From assembly GCA_016464825.1 (NCBI GenBank), contig JAEKNQ010000044.1, forward strand, positions 1 through 64,000: a stretch of 64,000 bases of DNA, read 5' to 3'. This document shows positions 25,152-32,815 of the stretch, piece by piece. The first letter of the stretch is position 1; each line of letters begins with the position of its first letter. The notes under the pieces were generated by a model. The model was not told where the DNA came from. It was given only the letters and a program-made list of their open reading frames with translations, and did not search any database. Both the position numbers and the translations under genes were made by a program. The DNA comes from Candidatus Dormiibacter inghamiae (GTDB lineage: Bacteria > Chloroflexota > Dormibacteria > Dormibacterales > Dormibacteraceae).

Positions 25152-26142
25152 TGGGCGGCCTGCCCTTGAAGGCCAGCCCCTCGACGTCCTGCACAGTCCT
25201 TACTCCCTCCCGGGCGAGCAGTTGAGGCGGGATGGGGAACGCTTGGAAGCTCTTGCCGGCGTGGACCACAGCGCCCTCCAACCGGTGGCCGACCACTCGC
25301 TCAACCCTGGCCGAGGCAGCCAGCAGCCCATCCAGATCGATGCCTGTGTCGATGCCCAGGCCGTGGAGCATGTGAACGAGGTCCTCGGTGCAGAGGTTGC
25401 CACTCGCGCCCGGCGCGAAGGGGCAGCCGCCGAGTCCTCCGATCGAGGCGTCAAACGTGGTGGCGCCGACCTCCATAGCTGCCATCACGTTGGCGAGCGC
25501 CATACCTCGGGTGTTGTGCAGGTGGACGATCAGGGGCAGGCCAGGAAAACGCTCCATGACAGCTGCCGTCAGGCGCTGCAGCTGTTTGGGATAGCCCATC
25601 CCCATCGAGTCGGCGACGTAAAGCTCACTCACGCCGAGCTCAACGAACTGGTCGGCCAGCCAGAGGACCCGTTCCTGCGGCACCTCTCCCGTGTAGGGAC
25701 AGGCGGTGGCCGCGGCGAGGGCGCCGATCATCGGAACCCCCGCGCCACGGGCGACCTCCGAGATCTGCTGCGCCTGCTTGAGCGACTGGCGCATCGTCAT
25801 GTTGACGTTGGCCCGGTTGAAGACGTCGCTGGCGGCGATCACCACCAGCAGTCGCTCAGCGCCGGCGGCGACTGCGCGCCTCGCACCCTGAGAGTTGGCG
25901 ACCAGCACCTCATAGCTGACGCCCGGGCGGCGCGCTGCTCGGGCGAATACCTCCTCCGCATCCGCCAGCTGGGGCACAGCGCGGGGGCTCACGAAGGAGG
26001 TCACCTCGATCCGGCGGATACCTGCCGCTGTCAACTCGTCGACGATTTGGACCTTGTCAGCAGTGGGGATGAAGCCGCGCTCCATCTGGAAGCCATCCCG
26101 GGTTCCGACCTCTCGGACTGTGACTGCGGAAGGAAACTTCAC
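25144..26142 (-). CDS. Hydroxymethylglutaryl-CoA lyase family protein (with catalytic Cys)
   Basis: TIM-barrel aldolase-type lyase. 'VREVGTRDGFQMERGFIPTADKV' gives the N-terminal metal/substrate Asp-Gly motif, and 'GGLGGCPFAPGASGN' carries the conserved Cys of HMG-CoA lyase. It would cleave a 3-hydroxy-3-methylglutaryl-CoA-like ester to acetyl-CoA and a ketone. I start at GTG 26142, which overlaps the upstream dehydrogenase stop (GTGA); the longer start at 26184 lies inside that gene. 332 residues. Confidence 0.87.
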   Translation of the reverse strand: MKFPSAVTVREVGTRDGFQMERGFIPTADKVQIVDELTAAGIRRIEVTSFVSPRAVPQLADAEEVFARAARRPGVSYEVLVANSQGARRAVAAGAERLLVVIAASDVFNRANVNMTMRQSLKQAQQISEVARGAGVPMIGALAAATACPYTGEVPQERVLWLADQFVELGVSELYVADSMGMGYPKQLQRLTAAVMERFPGLPLIVHLHNTRGMALANVMAAMEVGATTFDASIGGLGGCPFAPGASGNLCTEDLVHMLHGLGIDTGIDLDGLLAASARVERVVGHRLEGAVVHAGKSFQAFPIPPQLLAREGVRTVQDVEGLAFKGRPPNG

Positions 26143-27146
26143 CGCTCGACCAGGGCGCCGGCCGCGCCCCGCCGCCGCTCCCACACCTCTGGGTTGACAA
26201 GGTTTGTCGGGCGAACGCCATCGAGAGCGGCCAGCACCTGTGTGGCCGCTGAGAGTGCGAGCTGACGCGCCGACTCGACTGTCAGGCCGGCGGTGTGGGC
26301 GGTGAGGATGACGCTGTCAAGCTCGAACAGAGGGTTCCCAGCGGCCGGCGGCTCGGACTCGTAGACGTCGATCCCGGCGCCGCCCAAGGCGCCCGTCCGA
26401 AGGGCTGCCGCGAGAGCGGCCTCGTCCACCACCGGTCCCCGCGCGGTATTGATGAGCAGCGCTCCCCGGCGCATCAGACTGAGCCTCCGCTCATCGAAGA
26501 GGCGCCTTGTCTCCGAGGTGAGGGCGCAGTGGATCGTAACCACATCCGCCTGCGGCAGCAGCTCCTCGACTGACGGCGCACGCCGGGCCCACGGCACGAG
26601 AGTCGCCACGTCGAGCAGGGGGTCGTAGGCGACCACCTCCATCCCAAAGCCCTCGTGCAGCTTGCGGGCGACTTCGCGGCCAATCCGGCCAAACCCGATC
26701 ACGCCCAGCGTGCGGCCCTTCAACTCGATGGCCTCGAAGCCGCGGCGGAAGTCCCAGGGCCGCCCCGCGCGCACCGCCGCGTCACTCCAGGTCAGCTTCT
26801 TGGCCAGGCCGAGAACCAGGGCCACCGCGTGCTCGGCCACCGAGTTCTCGGCCGATCCTGGGTTGTTGACCACCACCACGCCCGCAGCGGTGGCGGCCGG
26901 GATGTCGATGTTGTCAGTGCCGTAGCCCGAGGTGCTGATAACGCGCAGTCGAGGGGCCGCCGTGATGGTGTCGGCCCCGACCCTGGCGGGGGTCCTGGCG
27001 ATGATGGCCTCGGCGTCCGCCAGCTGGGGAAGGAGCGCGGCCAAGGTGTCTTCGCTCAGCACCTCCACCTCCATCTCGGATCCAGCCCGCAGCAGCGCCT
27101 CCCCCTCCGGGTGGTACATGTGCTGGATAAGCAGGATCCTGGCCAT
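26139..27146 (-). CDS. D-2-hydroxyacid dehydrogenase (phosphoglycerate dehydrogenase-like)
   Basis: NAD-dependent 2-hydroxyacid/2-ketoacid oxidoreductase. The Rossmann motif is 'LGVIGFGRIGREVARKL' (about 147-163), with catalytic Arg/Glu/His in 'INTARGPVVDEAAL', 'DVYESEPP' and 'TAHTAG'. 335 residues. Too short for an ACT regulatory domain, so a catabolic or detoxifying enzyme rather than SerA. Second gene of the leftward operon. Confidence 0.88.
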   Translation of the reverse strand: MARILLIQHMYHPEGEALLRAGSEMEVEVLSEDTLAALLPQLADAEAIIARTPARVGADTITAAPRLRVISTSGYGTDNIDIPAATAAGVVVVNNPGSAENSVAEHAVALVLGLAKKLTWSDAAVRAGRPWDFRRGFEAIELKGRTLGVIGFGRIGREVARKLHEGFGMEVVAYDPLLDVATLVPWARRAPSVEELLPQADVVTIHCALTSETRRLFDERRLSLMRRGALLINTARGPVVDEAALAAALRTGALGGAGIDVYESEPPAAGNPLFELDSVILTAHTAGLTVESARQLALSAATQVLAALDGVRPTNLVNPEVWERRRGAAGALVER

Positions 27147-27174
27147 CGATTGATCCAGTGGACCGAAACGGCAG

Positions 27175-27870
27175 CTAGGAGGCCGGCTCGGCTTCGGGCA
27201 TCTCCTCGGCGCGGATGTCGGAGAAGAGGCGATCGTACTTCAGGCTTTCGTGCACTTCGACTGGCGAGCCGCCGGCGTCTACAGCTGATTTGACCCGGCG
27301 CTCCATCTCGCGGAAAAACTGCGCCATTTTGAGCGCCTCCTCCAGACGGTTCGCCGGGATGACCACCATGCCGTTCAGGTCCGCCATGACGATGTCGCCG
27401 GGATTGACGTCGACGCCGCCGATCCTGACCGGGACCTGGTAGCCCACGAACCCTGTCCGGTCCCTGACCGAGGTGGTGACGGTTCCGCGGCCGTAGATCG
27501 GAAAGTGGTCCTGCTGCATGCCGTCGACGTCGCGGGACGCGCCGTCAGTGATGCAGCCGACGATGCCCTGCTTCATGGCGCAGTGGGCGGCGATGCTCCC
27601 GAAGGTGTTGATGTCGGTGCGGCCGTCGTTGTCGAACACGATCACATCGCCCGGCTTACCGACGGCTATTCCTTCCAGCGTGCCGATGACGGTGGAGTAC
27701 TTTGCCTGCGGGTGGAGCTTCATGGTCAGCGCCGGGCCGACCACTGTGGACGCCCCAGGCCAGAGCGGCGCCAGCCCATGAACCTGACCCTGAAGGTCCA
27801 TGGAGTCGAGAGCATCGGAGATGTCGCAAGTGTTGATGTCCTTGAACTGGTCCTGCAGGTGGTCGCTCAC
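27175..27870 (-). CDS. RraA-family aldolase/decarboxylase (HMG/CHA aldolase-like)
   Basis: 231 residues. 'DISDALDSMDLQGQVHGLAPLWPG' start, 'GKPGDVIVFDN' , 'GSIAAHCAMKQGIVGCITDGASRDVDGM' with the metal-site GxxxxRD pattern, and 'PVRIGGVDVNPGDIVMADLNGMVVIP'. Members cleave 4-hydroxy-4-methyl-2-oxoglutarate or decarboxylate oxaloacetate, while the founding RraA inhibits RNase E. In this operon an aldolase role is more likely. GTG start, preceded by AGAGG. First gene of the leftward operon. Confidence 0.85.
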   Translation of the reverse strand: MSDHLQDQFKDINTCDISDALDSMDLQGQVHGLAPLWPGASTVVGPALTMKLHPQAKYSTVIGTLEGIAVGKPGDVIVFDNDGRTDINTFGSIAAHCAMKQGIVGCITDGASRDVDGMQQDHFPIYGRGTVTTSVRDRTGFVGYQVPVRIGGVDVNPGDIVMADLNGMVVIPANRLEEALKMAQFFREMERRVKSAVDAGGSPVEVHESLKYDRLFSDIRAEEMPEAEPAS

Positions 27871-27903
27871 TGGCCGAAATACCTCTTAATCCCGATTTGC
27901 CGC

Positions 27904-27973
27904 TTGACACGTCCGTCTGGCGTCACTAGACTCCAACTAATGTATACCGGTATACCGAATCGTGCAAGATTCG
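27904..27973. promoter_or_regulatory. Divergent promoters around a perfect GTATACCGGTATAC operator
   Basis: The perfect 14-bp palindrome GTATACCGGTATAC (27942-27955) has the GTATAC half-sites typical of FadR/FCD-type GntR operators. Rightward promoter: TTGACA (27904-27909), 17 bases, TAGACT (27927-27932), putting the operator at the start point. Leftward promoter: TTGCAC (complement of 27962-27967), 17 bases, TACATT (complement of 27939-27944), putting the operator in its spacer. A second dyad, CGAATC (27956-27961)/GATTCG (27968-27973), flanks the leftward -35. Confidence 0.78.
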
Positions 27974-27980
27974 TCCTGAT

Positions 27981-28676
27981 GTGGTGCTGAGAATGAAGAT
28001 CAGGAGGTGGTCGGCGGCGCAGTCCGCCGCCGAAGTGCTCCGCAATCAGATCACCAGCGGTGAGCTTCCTCCTCTGGCGCGCCTCGTCGAGGCCGATCTG
28101 GCGGTCGGGCTGTCGGTTAGCCGAACCCCGCTGCGAGAGGCGTTGAAGCAGCTGGAGGCGGAGGGATTCGCCGAGCGCCTGCCCGGCGGCGGTTTGGTGG
28201 TCACCGACATCCAGCCCGAAGACGTCCGCGATCTCTTCTGGCTGCGCGCCGTTTTGGAGAAAGCTGTAGTCGAAGAGGTCACCCACACCATCACAGTTGA
28301 ACAGCTTGACGACCTCGAGCGAATGATGGACCAGATGGACCTTCTCCGCGAGCATCCTGATAGGTTCTTGGCACTCGGCCGCGACTTCCATGAGGCCCTT
28401 GCCAGCCTCCTCGACAACCAGCGCTGTCAGGCGGTTCTGCGCCAGGCTCGGAGCCACGTCGATCGTTACTGGGCGGTGACCACCGCCCGCCGGCCTGAGC
28501 GGGTCCGCTTCGCCTCCACCCAGCACCGCGAGGTCCTCGCCCTGATGCGCCAGCGAGCCGCCGAGGCCGCCGGAGCCAAGATGCACGAGCACGTCCTGGC
28601 CGAAGCCGAGGTCTGCCTGGAGACTCTGGCGGCACTCGAGACGGAGGCCAACCGGTCGAGGGCTGCCGCCGGGTGA
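27981..28676 (+). CDS. GntR-family transcriptional regulator, FCD domain
   Basis: 231 residues. N-terminal winged helix ('SAAEVLRNQITSGELPPLARLVEADLAVGLSVSRTPLREALKQLEAEGF' region, about 14-62) and C-terminal all-helical FCD ligand domain with metal-site residues in 'DRFLALGRDFHEALA' and 'QHREVLALM'. FCD regulators usually bind carboxylic acids or CoA esters. It stands between both halves of the catabolic operon pair and next to a matching palindrome, so autoregulation plus control of both operons is likely. GTG 27981 or ATG 27993. Confidence 0.9.
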   Translation: MVLRMKIRRWSAAQSAAEVLRNQITSGELPPLARLVEADLAVGLSVSRTPLREALKQLEAEGFAERLPGGGLVVTDIQPEDVRDLFWLRAVLEKAVVEEVTHTITVEQLDDLERMMDQMDLLREHPDRFLALGRDFHEALASLLDNQRCQAVLRQARSHVDRYWAVTTARRPERVRFASTQHREVLALMRQRAAEAAGAKMHEHVLAEAEVCLETLAALETEANRSRAAAG

Positions 28677-29866
28677 GCGCCCAGGTACTCGACGGCCGCC
28701 GCGTCATCGACATCGCCACGCTCGCGGCAGGACCCTGGATCGCCCAGCGCCTGGGTGACTTCGGGGCGGACGTGATCAAGGTCGAGCAGCCGGGCATCGG
28801 CGACCACCAGCGCCGCTGGGGATCGCGCAAGAACGGAGAGCCCCTCTTCTGGAAGTCCATCGCCCGCAACAAACGGTCAGTCGCCCTCGATCTTCGCCGT
28901 GCAGGGGGGGTGCGGGCGCTGAAGCGGCTCCTTTTGGGCGCTGACGTCCTGGTCGAGAACTTCCGGCCAGGAACCCTGGAGCGGTGGGGGCTTGGACCGG
29001 ACGTCCTGCTGGCACTGAATCCCGGGTTGGTCATCGCTCGGGTGACCGGGTTTGGCCAGGATGGGCCTTACAGCCAGAGGCCCGGCTTCGGCAGCCTCGC
29101 GGAGGGTATGTCGGGCTTCTCGCACATGACTGGCGCCGCCGACCGGCCGCCAACGCTGCCGAGCATGCCCCTGGCGGACGGCGTGGCCGGGCTCACCGGG
29201 GCCTTCGCCGTGATGCTGGCGCTCTACCACCGTGACGTCAACCGCGGCGGCGGTCAGGTCATCGACATCTCGCTCACCGAATCACTGCTCCCCTTGATGG
29301 AGCCGACCCTGCTCGAATGGGACCAGCTCGGCGCCAACCTGCGCCGCACCGGCAACACTCTCGCCCAGGTCGCACCACGCACCGCCTACGAGTGCGCAGA
29401 CGGGCAGTGGGTGGTGCTCTCGGCAAGCGCCCAATCGATTTATGAGCGGCTGGCGCGGGTGATCGGTCGGCCCGAGCTGATAGCTGATCCTCGCTTTGTC
29501 GACAACCAGGCCCGGGTCGTCAACGTGGCGGCTCTGGACCAGATCATCGGCGAGTGGATGGCGCGATTTCCCCGCGAGGAGGTGCTCCGCCGGATGGACG
29601 AAGCCCAGGTCGCAGTGGGACCTATCTACGATCTTCCCGGCGTCTATTCCGATCCCCACTTCCAGGCCAGGGGCAGCTTCATCACAGTCCACGACCCCGA
29701 TCTGGGCCCCATACGCTTGGTGGCTGTCACCCCCCGCCTGAGCGCGACCCCGGGCCGAATCCGCCACACGGGACCCTCGCTCGGCCAGCACAACTCGGAG
29801 GTGTTCGCCGAATTTGGGATCCACGCCGCCGACGCTGCGGGCGTCGCCACGGAGGCGCGGACATGA
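28673..29866 (+). CDS. CaiB/BaiF family CoA-transferase
   Basis: 397 residues. 'VIDIATLAAGPWIAQRLGDFGADVIKVEQPGIGDHQ', 'NFRPGTLERWGLGPDVLLALNP' and 'VTGFGQDGPYSQRPGFGSLAEGMSGF' are clear. The acidic-residue segment is 'VIDISLTESLL' (Glu). Strikingly close to the transferase at 40329 throughout, so the two are paralogues. It overlaps the regulator (GTGA) and the CoA-ester lyase (ATGA). A transferase followed by a CitE-type lyase recalls pathways such as malate, citramalate or itaconate activation and cleavage. Confidence 0.9.
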   Translation: MSAQVLDGRRVIDIATLAAGPWIAQRLGDFGADVIKVEQPGIGDHQRRWGSRKNGEPLFWKSIARNKRSVALDLRRAGGVRALKRLLLGADVLVENFRPGTLERWGLGPDVLLALNPGLVIARVTGFGQDGPYSQRPGFGSLAEGMSGFSHMTGAADRPPTLPSMPLADGVAGLTGAFAVMLALYHRDVNRGGGQVIDISLTESLLPLMEPTLLEWDQLGANLRRTGNTLAQVAPRTAYECADGQWVVLSASAQSIYERLARVIGRPELIADPRFVDNQARVVNVAALDQIIGEWMARFPREEVLRRMDEAQVAVGPIYDLPGVYSDPHFQARGSFITVHDPDLGPIRLVAVTPRLSATPGRIRHTGPSLGQHNSEVFAEFGIHAADAAGVATEART

Positions 29867-30747
29867 CCATCCGGACCATGCTCTTCACGCCGGCCAACCA
29901 CGCCCGTCACGTTGAGAAGGCGCTCTGCGGATCAGTGGACGCGGTGATCCTGGACCTGGAGGACGCTGTCGCCATCGACCTGAAGCCGGCGGCCCGCGCG
30001 CTGCTGCCGGACCTCCTCTCCGGCCGGCGGCAGAAGACGCCTCGAGTCTTCGTGCGCGTCAACGCGCTCACCACTCCCTTCGCCTTCCCCGACCTGGTAG
30101 CGGCGGTCCGCGATGGCTTGAGCGGGATAGTGCTGCCCAAGGTCGAGTCCCGCGAGCAGGTGGCCACCGCCGACTGGCTGATCGCGCAGCTCGAGGCTGA
30201 ACAGGGGTTGGCCGCCAACTCGGTCGAACTGGTCCCCATCATCGAGACGGCGGCCGGGCTCACCCGGCTGCAGGAGATCGGCACCGCCTCGCCGCGGATC
30301 AGGCGGCTGACGTTCGGCGCCGGTGACTTCACGCTCGACACGAACATGGAGTGGTCGCCGGGTAACGAGGGAGTGCTGTGGGGCCGGATGCAAACTGTGG
30401 TCGGCTCGCGCGCGGCAGGGCTCGCCCCGCCCTTGGACACCGTCTACCCGACGCTGCCAGATGGGGCGGGCTTCGAGGCGGAATGCCGCCAGGCTCGCCG
30501 GCTCGGCTTCGAGGGGAAGCTCTGCCTGCACCCGGACCAGGTGGCGATCGCCAACCAGGTGTTCACCCCGACCGGCGCCGAGATCGCGGAGGCCCACCGG
30601 CTGCTGGATGCATTCGAACTTGCAGTTGCGAGCGGCTCAGCCTCAATCCAACTCGACGGCCGATTTATCGACTACCCTATCGCGGAGCGAGCAAGGCGTT
30701 TGATCGAGACGCGAGACAGCTCATCGGTGGAGGAGGCGGCCCTATGA
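29863..30747 (+). CDS. HpcH/HpaI-CitE family CoA-ester lyase
   Basis: Mg-dependent aldolase-type lyase of the citrate-lyase-beta / malyl-CoA / citramalyl-CoA lyase family. 'MLFTPANHARHVEKAL', 'AVILDLEDAVA' (metal-site Glu-Asp), 'RVNALTTP', 'IVLPKVES', 'LVPIIETAAGL' and 'LTFGAGDFTLD' are in family order; 'CLHPDQVAIAN' closes the barrel. Start ATG 29863 overlaps the transferase stop. Would split a 3-hydroxyacyl-CoA such as citramalyl-CoA or malyl-CoA; which one is inference. Confidence 0.88.
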   Translation: MTIRTMLFTPANHARHVEKALCGSVDAVILDLEDAVAIDLKPAARALLPDLLSGRRQKTPRVFVRVNALTTPFAFPDLVAAVRDGLSGIVLPKVESREQVATADWLIAQLEAEQGLAANSVELVPIIETAAGLTRLQEIGTASPRIRRLTFGAGDFTLDTNMEWSPGNEGVLWGRMQTVVGSRAAGLAPPLDTVYPTLPDGAGFEAECRQARRLGFEGKLCLHPDQVAIANQVFTPTGAEIAEAHRLLDAFELAVASGSASIQLDGRFIDYPIAERARRLIETRDSSSVEEAAL

Positions 30748-31622
30748 GTGTCCTGGCGCAGTCGGTCGGATTCGGGCTGATCACAGCCTCGGTCCTGGCG
30801 CTGGCCGCTGTCGGTCTGTCGCTTCAGTTCGGGGTGACCAACTACATCAACTTCGCCTATGGCGAGTTTCTGACCATTGGCGCGTATCTGGCCTGGACAC
30901 TCAGCCACAGCCTTCACCTCAACGTGTATCTATCGCTCGTTGTGGCGACTCTGATCATGGGCGTGTTCGCGCTGCTGCTGAACCGGCTCCTGCTCAGGCC
31001 GTTCACCAAGAAAGGCGTGCCCCTGCTGTTCCTGCTGGTGGTGACATTCGGGCTCTCGCTCTTCCTGAGCAACTTGACACTGGCGATCTGGGGTCCCGAC
31101 TTCCAGAGTCTCGATCTTCCGCGCGAGGTGCCCCATGCGTTCGGTCCCTTCCTCTTCACCACCAGCCAGTTGACGATCATCGGCATCGCTGCCGTCGCAA
31201 TGGGTGCGCTGCACATCCTGCTGACCCGGACGGAGATCGGAAAGGCGATGCGCGCCATGTCAGACAGCGTGGATCTGGCGCAGATCAGCGGCATCGACAC
31301 CGACCGCATCACGAGCTTCACCTGGCTGCTGAGCGGCTGCCTGGCCGGCCTCGCGGGCATCGTGCTGGCGATCAACATCACAAGCTTCCAGCCCAACTTC
31401 GGCGGCGAGTTCCTGTTCGTGATCTTCGCCGCAGTGATCCTGGGCGGCGTCGGCTCGCCCTACGGGGCGATGCTCGGCGCGCTGGTGATCGGGCTGGCGA
31501 CCGAGATGTCGGCAGTGCTCATCAACTCCGCCTACAAGAACGATGTTGCCTTCGCCCTGCTGATTCTCACCCTGCTGCTCAGGCCCCAGGGCATCATCCG
31601 GATGGCTGGGAAGGCCGCATAG
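30744..31622 (+). CDS. livH: Branched-chain-type ABC transporter permease LivH
   Basis: 292-residue polytopic permease. 'LALAAVGLSLQFGVTNYINFAYGEFLTIGAY' at the N-terminus and the 'GKAMRAMSDSVDLAQISGID' cytoplasmic loop identify the LivH branch; 'AAVILGGVGSPYGAMLGALVIG' follows. ATG overlaps the lyase stop (ATGA). Its own stop TAG is formed at the left border of the insertion element. In this context the transporter probably imports the carboxylic acid degraded by the neighbours. Confidence 0.9.
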   Translation: MSVLAQSVGFGLITASVLALAAVGLSLQFGVTNYINFAYGEFLTIGAYLAWTLSHSLHLNVYLSLVVATLIMGVFALLLNRLLLRPFTKKGVPLLFLLVVTFGLSLFLSNLTLAIWGPDFQSLDLPREVPHAFGPFLFTTSQLTIIGIAAVAMGALHILLTRTEIGKAMRAMSDSVDLAQISGIDTDRITSFTWLLSGCLAGLAGIVLAINITSFQPNFGGEFLFVIFAAVILGGVGSPYGAMLGALVIGLATEMSAVLINSAYKNDVAFALLILTLLLRPQGIIRMAGKAA

Positions 31623-31818
31623 TGGCCTGCTTCCGAAGTTGGTCGAGCAGATTGTGGCAGGCAGCCGGAGGCTGCCGGTCCGAACGAGGAGGCGAAGGAA
31701 TGGGTGGAACTAGGAGGAGCGCATCGTGGATGCGTGAGGACGACGGGCCGGGTCCCATGACGCCCGCATCGTCGTCCGGAGCCGCAAGATGCCGGCAAAC
31801 TTCGGAAGCGGGGCACTA
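31620..31818 (+). mobile_element. TA-flanked small inverted-repeat element (MITE-like), copy 1, between livH and livM
   Basis: 195 bp (31622-31816) between TA dinucleotides. The left end GTGGCCTGCTTCCGAAGTT (31622-31640) is the complement of 31798-31816 with 17 of 19 matches, one mismatch pairing as G-U in RNA. Excision with one TA restores livH-TAG immediately followed by the livM ATG. Internal stems: GGCAGCC-GGA-GGCTGCC (31660-31676), CGCATC-GTG-GATGCG (31720-31734), GGACGACG (31738-31745) with CGTCGTCC (31770-31777). GGTCGAG at element position 20 and the hairpin 82 bases from the right end match copy 2. No ORF. Confidence 0.78.
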
Positions 31819-31819
31819 G

Positions 31820-32815
31820 ATGTCCCCCATCGTTTACTACCTCACAACCCTTGTCGTCTTCTTCTTCATCTTCGCCATCTCAACCTGGGGTCTCAACTTG
31901 CAGTTCGGCACCGCCGGGATCCTGAACTTCACCTACATCACTTTCTTTGCGATCGGCGGCTACTTCACTGGCGTCTCCATGCTGGGGAGGCCAGACGCGC
32001 TTTCCAACATGCGATACATCCTGGGCTTGAATCTGCCCTTCCCCATCGCGCTGCTGATCGGGGCGACGGCCGCGGGCGTCCTAGGCCTTCTGGTCGGTCT
32101 GGTCGCGCTTCGCCGGCTGCGCTCGGACTACCTTGCCATCGTTACTGTCTCGGTCGGGGCCATCGTCTACGACTTCGTCAACGTCAATACAGGCCTGTTC
32201 AACGGTGCCGATGGCATCGCCGGCATTCCCTATCCGTTCAACGACTCGCTGAACTTGGACCCGAACACTTACACCTTCTTCTACATTGCGCTGACTGGGC
32301 TCGTGACGCTGGTTCTGGGGCTCCTGGCCTTCCGGATCTACAACTCGCCGCTGGGCCGCACGCTGCGGGCCATCCGGGAGGATGCGGACGTGGCCTCGGC
32401 GTTCGGCAAGGACAGCTACCGCTTCAGGATGATCGCGATGGTGGTCGGCTGCGTCTACGCCGGCATCGCTGGCGGACTCTTGGTCGGCTTCATCAGCGCC
32501 TTGAACCCCGGCGGCTGGGTGGCGGGTGAAACCTTCCTTCTCTACGCCGCGCTGCTGCTCGGCGGCAGGGGGAATAACTGGGGAGCGTTGCTCGGCGCCT
32601 TCTTGGTCCCCGTCCTCTTTCAGGAGGCCACCCGCTACCTGCCGCAGATCCCTGGCCACGCCGAGCTGATCCCGGCGCTCAGGAACATGATTGTCGGCGG
32701 TCTCCTGATCGCCGTCCTCTGGTTCCGGCCCGAGGGCATCCTGCCGGAGCGGAAGGCGAAGTTCCCAGGCGTCGAATACCTCAAGAAGCGAAAGGCGGCC
32801 CTCGAAGTTGGCTGA
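31820..32815 (+). CDS. livM: Branched-chain-type ABC transporter permease LivM
   Basis: 331 residues. 'STWGLNLQFGTAGILNFTYITFFAIGGY' and 'RRLRSDYLAIVTVSVGAIVYDFVN' are LivM blocks; 'SPLGRTLRAIREDADVASAFGKD' is the ATPase-contact loop. Partner of LivH. Because of the insertion element, its ribosome site is now the G-rich right end of that element (GGGG about 8 bases upstream). Overlaps the fused ATPase gene by 8 bases. Confidence 0.9.
   Translation: MSPIVYYLTTLVVFFFIFAISTWGLNLQFGTAGILNFTYITFFAIGGYFTGVSMLGRPDALSNMRYILGLNLPFPIALLIGATAAGVLGLLVGLVALRRLRSDYLAIVTVSVGAIVYDFVNVNTGLFNGADGIAGIPYPFNDSLNLDPNTYTFFYIALTGLVTLVLGLLAFRIYNSPLGRTLRAIREDADVASAFGKDSYRFRMIAMVVGCVYAGIAGGLLVGFISALNPGGWVAGETFLLYAALLLGGRGNNWGALLGAFLVPVLFQEATRYLPQIPGHAELIPALRNMIVGGLLIAVLWFRPEGILPERKAKFPGVEYLKKRKAALEVG

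Noticed and set aside
25096-26265. 389-codon plus-strand ORF
   Set aside because: Shadow of the HMG-CoA-lyase-like gene and its neighbours.
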